A DNA stretch of 46,234 nucleotides, from contig CAZBJH010000013.1 in assembly GCA_964492185.1 (NCBI GenBank), positions 1 to 46,234 of the forward strand, given 5' to 3'. Position numbers and translations under genes: made by a program. The notes beneath the pieces were generated by a model. It saw nothing but the letters and a program-made list of their open reading frames with translations, made no database searches and was not told the DNA's origin. Of this stretch, positions 1-8,048 are shown one piece after another. This DNA comes from JAFGSZ01 sp964492185. Lineage in GTDB: Bacteria > Bacteroidota > Bacteroidia > Bacteroidales > UBA10428. Every line of letters begins with the position of its first letter. The stretch's first letter is position 1.

Positions 1-50
1 GCGTTTTCGGACCGCGCGAGCCTTGCAAATGGCACTTTTTGAACAGACTC
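1..50 (+). repeat. 123-bp palindromic repeat, truncated copy R1
   Basis: These bases match the last 50 bases of the complete copy at 29937-30059, with differences near the right tip (GAACAGACTC instead of GAACAGACAC). The left part lies outside the window. It sits downstream of the kdsB stop codon, the same kind of position as other copies. Confidence 0.85.
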
Positions 51-114
51 TGATTATTTTTCAGGTTGTATTATTCACGCCTCATATTTAAGGCAGATGC
101 AATTCTTACCGGCC

Positions 115-861
115 TTATAAACCGGTTTTTTTCAGATTTTCCAGATCTTCAGGAGTATCAATACATATACTGTCAAAAACAGTTATGGCTGTTTTGATCT
201 TAAATCCATTATCAATCCACCGTAATTGTTCCAGTGATTCGGCTTTTTCAAGGGAAGAAACAGGAAGATTAGTGATGATATTCAGAATGGCTTTTTTATA
301 GGCGTAAACCCCCAGGTGTGTATAATACTGAAAACTGTTGATCCATTTATCCTGTTCCCTGCCGCGAATGTAGGGTATCGTGCTTCGGCTGAAATATATG
401 GCTTCCTGATTTTTATTGATAATGACTTTTGGTCTGTTCGGATCGTTTAATACATCAGGTTCCTGTACAGGTTTTATCAGGGTGGCTATTTCGGTATCCG
501 GTTCTTTAAAACATTTCATCAGGGTGCGAATTTGTTCCGGTTGAATAAATGGTTCATCACCCTGGATGTTAATGACTATATCGTAGCTTTTCCCCCATTC
601 TCTTTCAACAATTTTCAGGGCTTCAACACACCTGTCGGTTCCGCTTTTATGCTGTGCGGAGGTCATTACAATTTCACCCTGGAAATTTTTTACAGCTTTA
701 TAAATGCGGTCATCATCCGTTGCCACGACAACATCTGACAGGATAAGGGCAGCCTGTTCATATACAAGCTGTATCATAGGTTTTCCGCCAATATCAGCCA
801 GGACTTTTCCCGGGAAGCGTGTGGATGCGTAGCGGGCAGGAATAATGCCGATGAATTTCAT
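115..861 (-). CDS. kdsB: 3-deoxy-manno-octulosonate cytidylyltransferase (CMP-Kdo synthetase)
   Basis: Activates Kdo with CTP to give CMP-Kdo, the donor for the inner core of lipopolysaccharide, in the cytoplasm. The 248-residue protein has the family's full length. The nucleotide-binding start IPARYASTRFPGKVL is at about residues 7-21, followed by the conserved SGTDR at about 73-77 and NIQGDEPF near residue 100. The ATG at 861 is the natural start, because the N-terminal strand MKFIGIIPAR begins there. It is transcribed divergently from the sigma-54 activator at 987, so both promoters must lie in about 125 bp. Identification is secure. Confidence 0.97.
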   Translation of the reverse strand: MKFIGIIPARYASTRFPGKVLADIGGKPMIQLVYEQAALILSDVVVATDDDRIYKAVKNFQGEIVMTSAQHKSGTDRCVEALKIVEREWGKSYDIVINIQGDEPFIQPEQIRTLMKCFKEPDTEIATLIKPVQEPDVLNDPNRPKVIINKNQEAIYFSRSTIPYIRGREQDKWINSFQYYTHLGVYAYKKAILNIITNLPVSSLEKAESLEQLRWIDNGFKIKTAITVFDSICIDTPEDLENLKKTGL

Positions 862-960
862 ACGTGTTTTATTATTGGTTTAAACGCTAAAATAATGTCA
901 ATTTGTCTATTTGATTTGGGTGCAAATTAGTAAAAATCTTATAAAATTGTAATTTTGTCA

Positions 961-968
961 TATATTTG
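961..968 (+). promoter_or_regulatory. candidate Bacteroidota -7 box TATATTTG
   Basis: TATATTTG fits the Bacteroidota -7 consensus TAnnTTTG. It would start transcription about 10-15 bases before the ATG at 987. I see no clear -33 TTTG at the usual spacing, so this is tentative. Confidence 0.35.
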
Positions 969-986
969 AAATTCGGGAGTAATATT

Positions 987-2225
987 ATGCAAACGGCATT
1001 AGCAGAAATTCAAAGGATAAAACAACGGTTTGGGATTATTGGTAATTCACCGGGTCTTAACAGAGCCATTGATATCGCGGTACAGGTTGCACTCACCGAC
1101 CTTTCTGTGTTGATTGCAGGTGAAAGTGGGGTGGGAAAAGAGGTTTTTCCGCAGATCATACATAATTACAGCACCCGAAAGCACGGATCTTATATTGCCG
1201 TGAACTGTGGCGCTATACCGGAAGGAACAATTGACTCGGAACTTTTCGGGCATGAAAAAGGTTCATTCACCGGCGCATATGAAAGCCGGAAAGGTTATTT
1301 TGAGGTTGCCAACGGCGGAACTATCTTCCTTGATGAGGTTGCCGAACTTCCCTTGTCCACCCAGGTAAGGCTTCTCAGGGTGCTTGAAACCGGTGAATTT
1401 CTTAAAGTGGGCTCTTCAAAGGTGATCAGAACAGATGTACGGGTTATCGCGGCAACCAATATTGATATTCTTAAAGCGATTCATGATAATAAATTCCGTG
1501 ATGATCTGTTTTACAGGTTAAATACTGTTCCTATTGATATTCCACCATTAAGGAACAGGAAGGAAGATATTCATTTGCTTTTTCGGAAGTTTGCCAATGA
1601 TTTTGCCGAACGTAACCGTATGCCGGCCATAACAATGACAAATGAGGCCAGGAAAGTTCTTGAGAATTTCCGGTGGCCGGGAAATGTAAGGCAGCTAAAG
1701 AATATTACCGAGCATATTTCTGTAATTGAACAGAACCGGGAGATCGATGAAAACACATTGAAAATGTATCTTCCGGATTACTACGAGAACAAGCTGCCGG
1801 CATTATATGCAGGGGTTGATCAGAAAACATTCAGTAATGAAAGGGAGATCCTGTACAAAGTGTTGTTTGATATGAAAAATGAGATGCACGACCTGAAAAA
1901 GCTGGTCCTTGAACTCATGCAGCATGGCAGTATGAATCCTGAAATACAGGAAAACAACGAACAGATTATCCGGAAACTATATGATAATGTGGAACCTGTG
2001 CTTGAACGACCTGAGCAGGAACCGGCGATTAATCTGCATCATGATGAAGAAAATATTCAGGACACCGAGGAAATAACAGAGGAATCTTTATCGTTAGTTG
2101 ATAAGGAGATTGAGCTGATCAGGAAAGCCCTTGAAAAACATAACGGTAAACGAAAAATGGCAGCAAATGATCTGGGAATTTCGGAACGGACTTTATACAG
2201 GAAAATAAAGGAATATGGTATATAA
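987..2225 (+). CDS. sigma-54 interacting transcriptional activator (AAA+ and Fis-type HTH, no receiver)
   Basis: Predicted bacterial enhancer-binding protein that would remodel RNA polymerase carrying sigma-54. Visible parts, counted from the ATG at 987 (412 residues): Walker A GESGVGKE at about 45-52, the sigma-54 contact loop GSFTGA at 92-97 (GAFTGA class), Walker B GGTIFLDEV, the arginine-finger region, and a C-terminal Fis-type helix-turn-helix (GKRKMAANDLGISERTLYRK). There is no N-terminal receiver or sensory domain, so activity is probably set by level or by a partner. An upstream TTG at 966 is in frame, but GGGAG at 975-979 is well spaced for the ATG at 987. The stop overlaps the next gene, so it is translationally coupled to lptE. 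The same order is common in Bacteroidota (family knowledge). Confidence 0.93.
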   Translation: MQTALAEIQRIKQRFGIIGNSPGLNRAIDIAVQVALTDLSVLIAGESGVGKEVFPQIIHNYSTRKHGSYIAVNCGAIPEGTIDSELFGHEKGSFTGAYESRKGYFEVANGGTIFLDEVAELPLSTQVRLLRVLETGEFLKVGSSKVIRTDVRVIAATNIDILKAIHDNKFRDDLFYRLNTVPIDIPPLRNRKEDIHLLFRKFANDFAERNRMPAITMTNEARKVLENFRWPGNVRQLKNITEHISVIEQNREIDENTLKMYLPDYYENKLPALYAGVDQKTFSNEREILYKVLFDMKNEMHDLKKLVLELMQHGSMNPEIQENNEQIIRKLYDNVEPVLERPEQEPAINLHHDEENIQDTEEITEESLSLVDKEIELIRKALEKHNGKRKMAANDLGISERTLYRKIKEYGI

Positions 2226-2766
2226 ATTGTTGTATAAAATGATCAATATGAGGAATGGCTGTACATATTTGTCGTCATTATTAATCCTGCTGATCACAGG
2301 TTCATGTTTTACCATGAATTATTCCTTTACGGGTGCTTCTATTGATCCGGCATTGAAAACCGCTTCAGTGCAGTTTATTGAAAATCGTGCCCAAATAATA
2401 CAACCCGGGCTTGACCAGCAGATAACGGATGAGTTAAAAGATTATATCCAGTCGAATACAAACCTGAAGCTGGTTAACGGTATCGGTGACGTTGATTTTG
2501 CCGGTGAGATTACCGGGTATACAACACAGCCTGCAGCTATTGGGTCTGACAGAGATAGTCCCTCGACCGAAACAAAATTTACCATTACTGTGAGGATACA
2601 ATTCACAAATATTGTTGATCCTGAACTTGATTTTAGTTCATCCTTCTCGAGGTACAGGAACTATAGCAGTAGTCAGAACTTTGAATCTGTGAAAGATGAA
2701 CTTACAGAAGAGATCGTAGATGAAATTGTGGAGCAAATTTATAATAAGGCCTTTGTGAATTGGTAG
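2215..2766 (+). CDS. lptE: LptE-like LPS-assembly lipoprotein
   Basis: Probable outer-membrane lipoprotein that would plug and assist LptD in placing lipopolysaccharide on the cell surface. The N-terminus has a hydrophobic stretch ending in LLITGSC, a good lipobox, followed by a mixed alpha/beta body with alternating strands. Its length (183 residues from the ATG at 2215, or 175 or 172 from ATGs at 2239 or 2248) suits the Bacteroidota LptE family. The 2215 start overlaps the activator's stop by 11 bases; the later starts give a more typical signal peptide, so the exact start is uncertain. The operon with secG and the neighbouring kdsB fit a role in envelope building. Assignment rests on family resemblance and gene order. 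Confidence 0.8.
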   Translation: MVYKLLYKMINMRNGCTYLSSLLILLITGSCFTMNYSFTGASIDPALKTASVQFIENRAQIIQPGLDQQITDELKDYIQSNTNLKLVNGIGDVDFAGEITGYTTQPAAIGSDRDSPSTETKFTITVRIQFTNIVDPELDFSSSFSRYRNYSSSQNFESVKDELTEEIVDEIVEQIYNKAFVNW

Positions 2767-2784
2767 AACAAACCCGAAAGACCG

Positions 2785-3747
2785 ATGGAAAAAGAAAGGT
2801 TGATGAAATATTTGCATAACCCGGCTGAACTTTCGGTAGAATCACTGATTGAGCTGAATTCGGTTATTGGGAATTACCCGTACTTTCAAACAGCCCGGTT
2901 ATTATTGGTAAAGAATTATCAATTGTCTGAAAACGAACATTTCAAGTCCAGGTTACATTATTCCGCAGCCTATGTTACCGACAGGAAGATATTATATTAT
3001 TTATTGCATCCGATTAATGCCTTAAAAGATACGGGGGAGGATAAAAGTCAGGAAAATAATGCGAAAGCCATAAAAGGGTCGCTTAAAGAAAACATATCTG
3101 ATGTTATTGAAAGCCAGGTAGACTTTTCACATGATTCAAGTTTTGAACTTATTCCGGAAGTGGCTATAGATATAAGAAAAGAATATGGCACGGGGATCAT
3201 GCTTGATGATGATTTCCGGTTTTCGCGAAAAGCGGATCTTCTGCAGCTTGAGGAAAATGCCCCTGTCGGAGAAAAGGTGGAGGACCGTGAGCATGGGGAT
3301 GACCGTAACAGGGGAGGTAAAGAAGCGGAGATCCGGTTATCAGAAGATGAATTGCTTGAATTTGAAGGATTAGAGAAGCAGTTAACGAATGAACAGGCAT
3401 CAGCTGATGAAAAGATTGAAAATGATACCCGGGAGGAAAATGAAAGCTCCGCTGTATCAGGAGAATCAGACAAGCCTGTAGAGATTGATCTGATAGATAG
3501 ATTTATCCGGAGTGATCACAGGATCATACCGAAGAGTGATGCAGTTCCGGAAAAAGATATATCTACCGGCAGTGTTCAGGAACATGAAGGATTTATAACT
3601 GACACCCTGGCAAATATATATCTTAAGCAGGGACACTATTCAAAAGCAATTTTTGCATATGAGAAATTAATGTTGAAATATCCGGAAAAAAGTGCTTACT
3701 TCGCGGATCAGATTAAAATGATCAATAATATTATTAACAATCAGTAA
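2785..3747 (+). CDS. TPR-containing protein of the lptE-secG operon, function unknown
   Basis: A 320-residue cytoplasmic-looking protein without signal peptide or membrane segments. Residues 1-85 are an ordered helical part beginning MEKERLMKYLHNPAELSVESL. Residues about 90-265 are very acidic and low in complexity, probably disordered. The C-terminus (about 270-315) has a tetratricopeptide-like helix pair with DTLANIYLKQGHYSKAIFAYEKLMLKYP. It starts 18 bases after lptE and ends 11 bases before secG, so it is in the same operon. Similar proteins occupy this slot in other Bacteroidota as far as I recall, but I know of no established function. Confidence 0.85.
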   Translation: MEKERLMKYLHNPAELSVESLIELNSVIGNYPYFQTARLLLVKNYQLSENEHFKSRLHYSAAYVTDRKILYYLLHPINALKDTGEDKSQENNAKAIKGSLKENISDVIESQVDFSHDSSFELIPEVAIDIRKEYGTGIMLDDDFRFSRKADLLQLEENAPVGEKVEDREHGDDRNRGGKEAEIRLSEDELLEFEGLEKQLTNEQASADEKIENDTREENESSAVSGESDKPVEIDLIDRFIRSDHRIIPKSDAVPEKDISTGSVQEHEGFITDTLANIYLKQGHYSKAIFAYEKLMLKYPEKSAYFADQIKMINNIINNQ

Positions 3748-3758
3748 ATCTTGTATAT

Positions 3759-4118
3759 ATGTATGGATTAGTATCAGTACTCATCATACTTGCCTGTGTG
3801 TTTTTAATCCTTATTGTTTTGGTTCAAAACTCAAAAGGAGGAGGATTAGCGTCTAATTTTGCTTCCTCCAACCAGGTAATGGGAGTCAGGAAAACTGCAG
3901 ATTTTCTAGAAAAAGCAACATGGACGCTGGCAGGTATTTTGCTGGCCTTAAGCATATTAGCCAGCGCTGTAATACCGAGGGCATCAGAAGAAGAATCAAG
4001 GTCAAAAATTGAAGAACAGCTTGAAAGAACTGTTGATCCGGGCCGTATGCCTGACTTTCCCACAACAGTGCCACAACAGCCGCAAAATGCAGGTGACGAG
4101 GCGGGTGAAGAAGAGTGA
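3759..4118 (+). CDS. secG: preprotein translocase subunit SecG
   Basis: Small accessory subunit of the SecYEG channel in the inner membrane. Two hydrophobic segments are visible (about residues 3-22 and 55-73), separated by the conserved loop with NSKGGGL and a following SSNQVMGVRKTADFLEKATW. The 119-residue length includes an acidic, proline-rich tail after the second membrane segment, which is typical in Bacteroidota. It is the last gene of the operon, 11 bases after the TPR gene, and a clear terminator follows at about 4142. Identification is secure. Confidence 0.95.
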   Translation: MYGLVSVLIILACVFLILIVLVQNSKGGGLASNFASSNQVMGVRKTADFLEKATWTLAGILLALSILASAVIPRASEEESRSKIEEQLERTVDPGRMPDFPTTVPQQPQNAGDEAGEEE

Positions 4119-4141
4119 CACTAACCGGTGACAGAAAGTAT

Positions 4142-4179
4142 AAAAGTGTCAGTATGTCATAATAACTGACACTTTTTTA
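4142..4179 (+). terminator. rho-independent terminator after secG
   Basis: Perfect 10-bp stem AAGTGTCAGT (4144-4153) with ACTGACACTT (4165-4174), an 11-base loop and a run of T. It separates the secG operon from groESL. Confidence 0.9.
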
Positions 4180-4320
4180 TTTTCCGGGAAATGAGTACTC
4201 TGTCGAATATGACAATATACCGGTGTCTTCCTGCAATCAGTGTTAAATATATCTTATCAGGCAGGATTATCTGTAATGTAAATTTGTCTGCTTTTATCTG
4301 CAAAATTCGTGTTTACAGGG

Positions 4321-4338
4321 TTTGGCACAGATTATGAT
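4321..4338 (+). promoter_or_regulatory. sigma-54-like -24/-12 element upstream of groES
   Basis: TTTGGCACAGATTATGAT has a perfect -24 box (TGGCAC, 4323-4328). At the correct spacing stands TATGAT instead of the usual TTGC, so the -12 box is imperfect. If real, transcription would begin near 4349, giving a leader of about 40 bases before groES. I see no CIRCE element. Confidence 0.35.
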
Positions 4339-4389
4339 AAAAATGAAAACAAATTCTAAATCGATGTTTAACTTAAAAAAATAACAAAA

Positions 4390-4668
4390 ATGTCAGAAGT
4401 TAATATTAAGCCTTTAGCTGATCGTGTTCTTATTGAACCACAAGAAGCAGAAGAAAAAACTGCAAGCGGTATTATAATACCTGATTCAGCAAAGGAGAAA
4501 CCACAAAGAGGAACTGTTGTAGCCGTTGGTAGCGGAACAAAAGATGAAAAGATGGAAGTTAAAACGGGCGATACAGTGTTGTATGGTAAGTATGCCGGTA
4601 CGGAACTGAGTTATGAAGGAAGGGATTTCCTGATAATGAAGCAATCTGATATTCTCGCAGTTATTTAA
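4390..4668 (+). CDS. groES: co-chaperonin GroES
   Basis: Seven-membered lid of the GroEL folding chamber. The 92-residue protein has the family length and motifs: start IKPLADRVLIEPQEAEEKTASGIIIPDSAKEKPQ with the mobile loop at about residues 22-35, and the C-terminal GTELSYEGRDFLIMKQSDILAVI. It starts 42 bases downstream of a sigma-54-like promoter candidate and lies 39 bases before groEL, forming the standard two-gene operon. Identification is secure. Confidence 0.98.
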   Translation: MSEVNIKPLADRVLIEPQEAEEKTASGIIIPDSAKEKPQRGTVVAVGSGTKDEKMEVKTGDTVLYGKYAGTELSYEGRDFLIMKQSDILAVI

Positions 4669-4707
4669 CAAGAACTGATAAACCAGAACAATAAAAATAT
4701 ATAAAAC

Positions 4708-6345
4708 ATGGCAAAAGAAATTAAATTTGATATTGAAGCAAGAGACCTCCTCAGACAGGGAGTCGATGCATTGGCAAACGCAGTAAAAGTAACATTAGGG
4801 CCAAAAGGAAGAAATGTGATCCTTGAAAAGAAGTTTGGAGCACCACAGGTTACTAAGGATGGTGTGACCGTTGCAAAAGAGATTGAACTGGAAGAAATAT
4901 TTGAAAATATCGGTGCGCAGCTTGTAAAAGAAGTTGCATCAAAAACCAATGACGATGCCGGTGACGGTACCACAACAGCAACCATTCTTGCCCAGTCAAT
5001 TGTAAATGTAGGCCTGAAAAACGTTACTGCAGGAGCAAACCCGATGGACCTGAAGCGGGGTATTGACAAAGCTGTAAAGAAAGTAATTGAAAACCTTAAG
5101 TCACAATCACACGAAGTGGGTGATGACAGCACAATGATCCAGCACGTTGCATCCATATCAGCGAACAATGATCCTGAAATAGGTAAGCTGATTGCAGAAG
5201 CAATGGGTAAGGTAAAGAATGAAGGTGTGATAACGGTTGAAGAATCGAAGACTGCTGACACTTATTCGGAGGTTGTTGAAGGTATGCAGTTTGATCGCGG
5301 ATATATTTCACCGTACTTTGTTACCGATTCGGAAAAGATGGAAGCTGTGCTGGAGAATCCTTATATCCTTCTGCACGATAAAAAGATCTCTACAATGAAG
5401 GATCTGCTGCCTGTATTGGAAGCCACAGCTCAGGCCGGCCGTCCATTACTGATCATTTCCGAAGATATTGATGGTGAAGCCCTGGCAACACTTGTTGTGA
5501 ACAAACTGAGAGGTTCATTAAAGGTAGCAGCGGTAAAAGCCCCGGGTTTTGGTGACAGGAGAAAAGAAATGCTTGAGGATATCGCCATACTGACCGGTGG
5601 AACTGTAATATCAGAGGAAAAAGGTCTTACACTTGAAGCTGCCAAGCTTGATATGCTCGGAAATTCCGAAAAAGTTGTAATTGACAAGGAAAATACAACC
5701 ATTGTCAATGGTGCGGGAGACAAAGCCAATATCGAAGCCAGGGTAAAACAAATAAAAACCCAGATTGACAATACAACTTCTGACTATGATAAGGAAAAGC
5801 TTCAGGAACGCCTGGCCAAGATTGCCGGTGGTGTTGCTGTTCTTTATGTAGGTGCAGCATCTGAAGTGGAAATGAAAGAAAAGAAAGCCCGCGTGGAAGA
5901 TGCATTGAGTGCTACACGTGCCGCGGTAGAGGAAGGTATTATTCCCGGGGGCGGTGTTGCTTACATTCGGTCGGTAAAGGTTATTGAATCACTTAAGGGT
6001 GATAATGAAGATCAGACTACCGGGATAGCCATTATCAAAAGGGCACTTGAAGAACCATTACGGCAGATCGTTGAAAATGCCGGACTTGAAGGTTCTGTTG
6101 TAGTTCAGAAGATCAGTGAAGAAAAGGAAGATTACGGTTATAATGCCAATACCGATAAGTATGAACACTTATTGAAAAGCGGGGTGATCGATCCAACGAA
6201 AGTCGCCCGTATAGCACTTGAAAATGCTGCTTCAATTGCAGGCATGTTCCTTATAACGGAATGTGTGGTGGCTGAAAAACCTGAAGAAAATCCACCGGCA
6301 CCACCGATGGGTGGCGGAGCTCCCGGCATGGGCGGCATGATGTAA
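4708..6345 (+). CDS. groL: chaperonin GroEL
   Basis: 60-kDa chaperonin that folds proteins with ATP inside a double-ring chamber. The 545-residue length is standard. Visible landmarks are the ATP-binding DDAGDGTTTAT around residues 82-93, the apical substrate-binding region, and GGGVAYIRS near residue 415. The flexible glycine/methionine tail ends in MGGMM. It is cotranscribed with groES, and a strong bidirectional terminator follows directly. This is the only groEL in the window and there are no irregularities. Confidence 0.98.
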   Translation: MAKEIKFDIEARDLLRQGVDALANAVKVTLGPKGRNVILEKKFGAPQVTKDGVTVAKEIELEEIFENIGAQLVKEVASKTNDDAGDGTTTATILAQSIVNVGLKNVTAGANPMDLKRGIDKAVKKVIENLKSQSHEVGDDSTMIQHVASISANNDPEIGKLIAEAMGKVKNEGVITVEESKTADTYSEVVEGMQFDRGYISPYFVTDSEKMEAVLENPYILLHDKKISTMKDLLPVLEATAQAGRPLLIISEDIDGEALATLVVNKLRGSLKVAAVKAPGFGDRRKEMLEDIAILTGGTVISEEKGLTLEAAKLDMLGNSEKVVIDKENTTIVNGAGDKANIEARVKQIKTQIDNTTSDYDKEKLQERLAKIAGGVAVLYVGAASEVEMKEKKARVEDALSATRAAVEEGIIPGGGVAYIRSVKVIESLKGDNEDQTTGIAIIKRALEEPLRQIVENAGLEGSVVVQKISEEKEDYGYNANTDKYEHLLKSGVIDPTKVARIALENAASIAGMFLITECVVAEKPEENPPAPPMGGGAPGMGGMM

Positions 6346-6365
6346 AAGATGATTAAAAGATGATA

Positions 6366-6401
6366 TAAAAACCCTTTTTCCGGACGGAAAAAGGGTTTTT
6401 T
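6366..6401. terminator. bidirectional terminator between groEL and the convergent small gene
   Basis: Stem ACCCTTTTTCC with GGAAAAAGGGT around a 4-base loop, with A-run and T-run on either side, so it can stop transcription from both directions. It lies between groEL (+) and the gene at 6411 (-). Confidence 0.9.
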
Positions 6402-6410
6402 CTTTTTCGT

Positions 6411-6647
6411 TTATTTCCCTGTGGCCATCTCCATTTCAACATTAGCCATAAGGAAGGGTCCGGTACCTTTACCATCGTTCGGAATAATGGGTTCCATGTA
6501 TACATAATTCCAGTTACTACAGACCTTCGGGTTTCTGTTCATTATGGATTGCGCAAACTTTTCCGACATAGGTTCCTGAGCAATCACAGAATATGATAAC
6601 AGAGGTACGGCTATAATAAATCCTGTAATTTTATTCATAGTCGTCAT
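6411..6647 (-). CDS. small secreted protein of unknown function
   Basis: I do not recognise this protein. From the ATG at 6647 it is 78 residues (75 from the ATG at 6638). A signal peptide fills about the first 25 residues (KITGFIIAVPLLSYSVIAQ), leaving a mature part of about 50 residues with one cysteine and an MNRNPKVCSNWNYVYMEP segment. A longer open frame reaches 6722, but it would overlap the end of the methyltransferase gene and has no signal-like start, so the shorter form is preferred. It begins 53 bases after that gene on the same strand and may share its transcript. Confidence 0.6.
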   Translation of the reverse strand: MTTMNKITGFIIAVPLLSYSVIAQEPMSEKFAQSIMNRNPKVCSNWNYVYMEPIIPNDGKGTGPFLMANVEMEMATGK

Positions 6648-6699
6648 AATTTTAGAATGGATTTTTTTTAAAAGATAGAAAATTCCTTTATTGTTAAGG

Positions 6700-7437
6700 T
6701 CAGTAAAGTTCTCCTTTTTCATCTACCATCGGTACAAAACGCACCGGCAGCACATCTTTTTCAACAAGCTCTCCGTTTTTTTTGACAAACAGATGTAATT
6801 TCTGAACATAACGGTCGCCAACCGGGATGATCAGCTTACCGCCCTCAGCAAGTTGTTGTTTCAGGGGATCGGGCACGTGCGTGGGTGCACAGGTAACAAT
6901 AATAGCATCGAACGGGGAATACCTGGGCCAGCCTTTGTATCCGTTCCCAATTTTGACATTAACATTGGAGTAATCAAGTGAATGTAACAGATTTTTTGAC
7001 TTTTTGCCGAGTTCTTCCACTATTTCAATAGTAAAAACCGAATCACAAATTTCCGCCAGGATGGCTGCCTGGTAGCCCGAACCGGTGCCTACCTCCAGAA
7101 CCTTGTCCTTTTTTTCCAGTTGCAGTGCCTGGGTCATGTATGCCACAATATAAGGTTGTGAAATGGTTTGTCCGTATCCTATAGGCAGGGGACGATCGTC
7201 ATAGGCATAGTTTTGGTAATCTTCAGGTACAAAAACATGGCGCTTTACCTTAGACATAGCTGACAATACCCTTGTGTCGGTTATTCCGCGGTTTTTTACC
7301 TGGTGCCTGACCATGTTTTCACGTTGTTTTGCATAATCATTTTTTGATTGGCTTACACTACCACATTGAAGCATCGTGAAAACTATCAGCATAGAAAATA
7401 AATAAATCCTGTAGTGTTTTTTCCATATTGTTTTCAT
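6700..7437 (-). CDS. pcm: exported protein-L-isoaspartate O-methyltransferase
   Basis: Methylates isoaspartyl residues in damaged proteins with S-adenosylmethionine so that they can revert to aspartate. The catalytic domain (about residues 35-240) has the family landmarks: MVRHQVKNRGITDTRVLSAM, the PLPIGYGQTISQPYIVAYM loop, and SAM-binding VLEVGTGSGYQAAIL. The unusual part is the N-terminus, a basic start followed by a hydrophobic stretch ending in FTMLQCGS. This reads as a lipoprotein or signal-anchor leader, which would place the enzyme outside the cytoplasm. Q before the Cys is unusual for a lipobox. Exported Pcm variants occur in Bacteroidota as far as I know. Confidence 0.92.
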   Translation of the reverse strand: MKTIWKKHYRIYLFSMLIVFTMLQCGSVSQSKNDYAKQRENMVRHQVKNRGITDTRVLSAMSKVKRHVFVPEDYQNYAYDDRPLPIGYGQTISQPYIVAYMTQALQLEKKDKVLEVGTGSGYQAAILAEICDSVFTIEIVEELGKKSKNLLHSLDYSNVNVKIGNGYKGWPRYSPFDAIIVTCAPTHVPDPLKQQLAEGGKLIIPVGDRYVQKLHLFVKKNGELVEKDVLPVRFVPMVDEKGELY

Positions 7438-7576
7438 AGCCTGGATCTTTTTGACAGGAAAAGGTAAAAGATATATATTCCTGAATTATTGATAATAATG
7501 CCGGGTTAATTCAAAGTTAATAAATTCAATCAGTTACTGCAACTATCTGTTTTTTTTGGTCTGTTTTGGTCATGCG

Positions 7577-7632
7577 ACAGGTTAAACATTTTGGCAGCAA
7601 CGCGGATATCGGACATTATGGACAGACACTAA
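7577..7632 (-). repeat. repeat fragment F1, related to the 123-bp family
   Basis: Read on the minus strand it begins TTAGTGTCTGTCCATAATGT and continues into GTCCGATATCCGCGTTGCT, which recurs at 23509-23543. It then has TAAACATTTT, a core also present at 7650-7670 and 30065-30080. Only the outer 20-odd bases match the 123-bp repeat. Confidence 0.7.
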
Positions 7633-7675
7633 TTTGTGTGAGTCAATAAAGTTGGTAAAATGTTTATCCAGACAT

Positions 7676-7798
7676 GTGTCTGTTCATAAAGTTCCATTAG
7701 CAAGGCTCGCGCGGTCCGAAAACGCGGAGTTTACTGGTCGTAAATGAGCAGTTTTCGGACAAGCGTAACGCTGCAAATGGGACATTATGGACAGACAC
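7676..7798 (-). repeat. 123-bp palindromic repeat, complete copy R2
   Basis: Complete copy in inverse orientation to R4 and R5. Both ends carry GTGTCTGTYCATAA as inverted repeats. The inside has GTTTTCGGAC and GTCCGAAAAC arms that pair with each other. On the left it abuts a 45-base satellite (7632-7675) with the TAAACATTTT core on the minus strand. Confidence 0.88.
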
Positions 7799-7882
7799 TA
7801 ATTATACTGGCGAAACCAATAATGCAGGTTAGATAATGAGTACAGTATTAAGGGAAGTATAGTGCGGAAATAGAAAAAGGAA

Positions 7883-7986
7883 GTTACCGGGAAATTCAAA
7901 AGCCAATCAATTTATATTGAATCAGAGGTTTTCTCCTTTTAAATTAATAAAAGTAAAATCAGTCAGCTTTCTCTCTTCCCGGTAAC
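7883..7986. other. long-range inverted repeat in the 7.4-8.05 kb intergenic region
   Basis: GTTACCGGGAA at 7883-7893 and TTCCCGGTAAC at 7976-7986 form perfect 11-bp arms about 80 bases apart. The 611-base gap between pcm and the STAS gene otherwise holds the two repeats above and a short stem, CACTATACGGTGAT with ATCACCGGATAGTG (8032-8061), that overlaps the STAS stop. I see no gene in it. Confidence 0.5.
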
Positions 7987-8048
7987 ATATCCCATATTAT
8001 AATTGATCCTATGGTTATTGCAATTGCAAGTCACTATACGGTGATTTA

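Noticed and set aside
966..989. TTG at 966 as start of the sigma-54 activator
   Set aside because: It overlaps a promoter-like box; the ATG at 987 has GGGAG at proper distance and keeps the whole AAA+ domain.
3048..3473. Long serine-rich frame opposite the TPR gene
   Set aside because: Shadow of the acidic region of the TPR gene; same for the Ser/Phe-rich frames opposite groEL, glnS and the sensor kinase.
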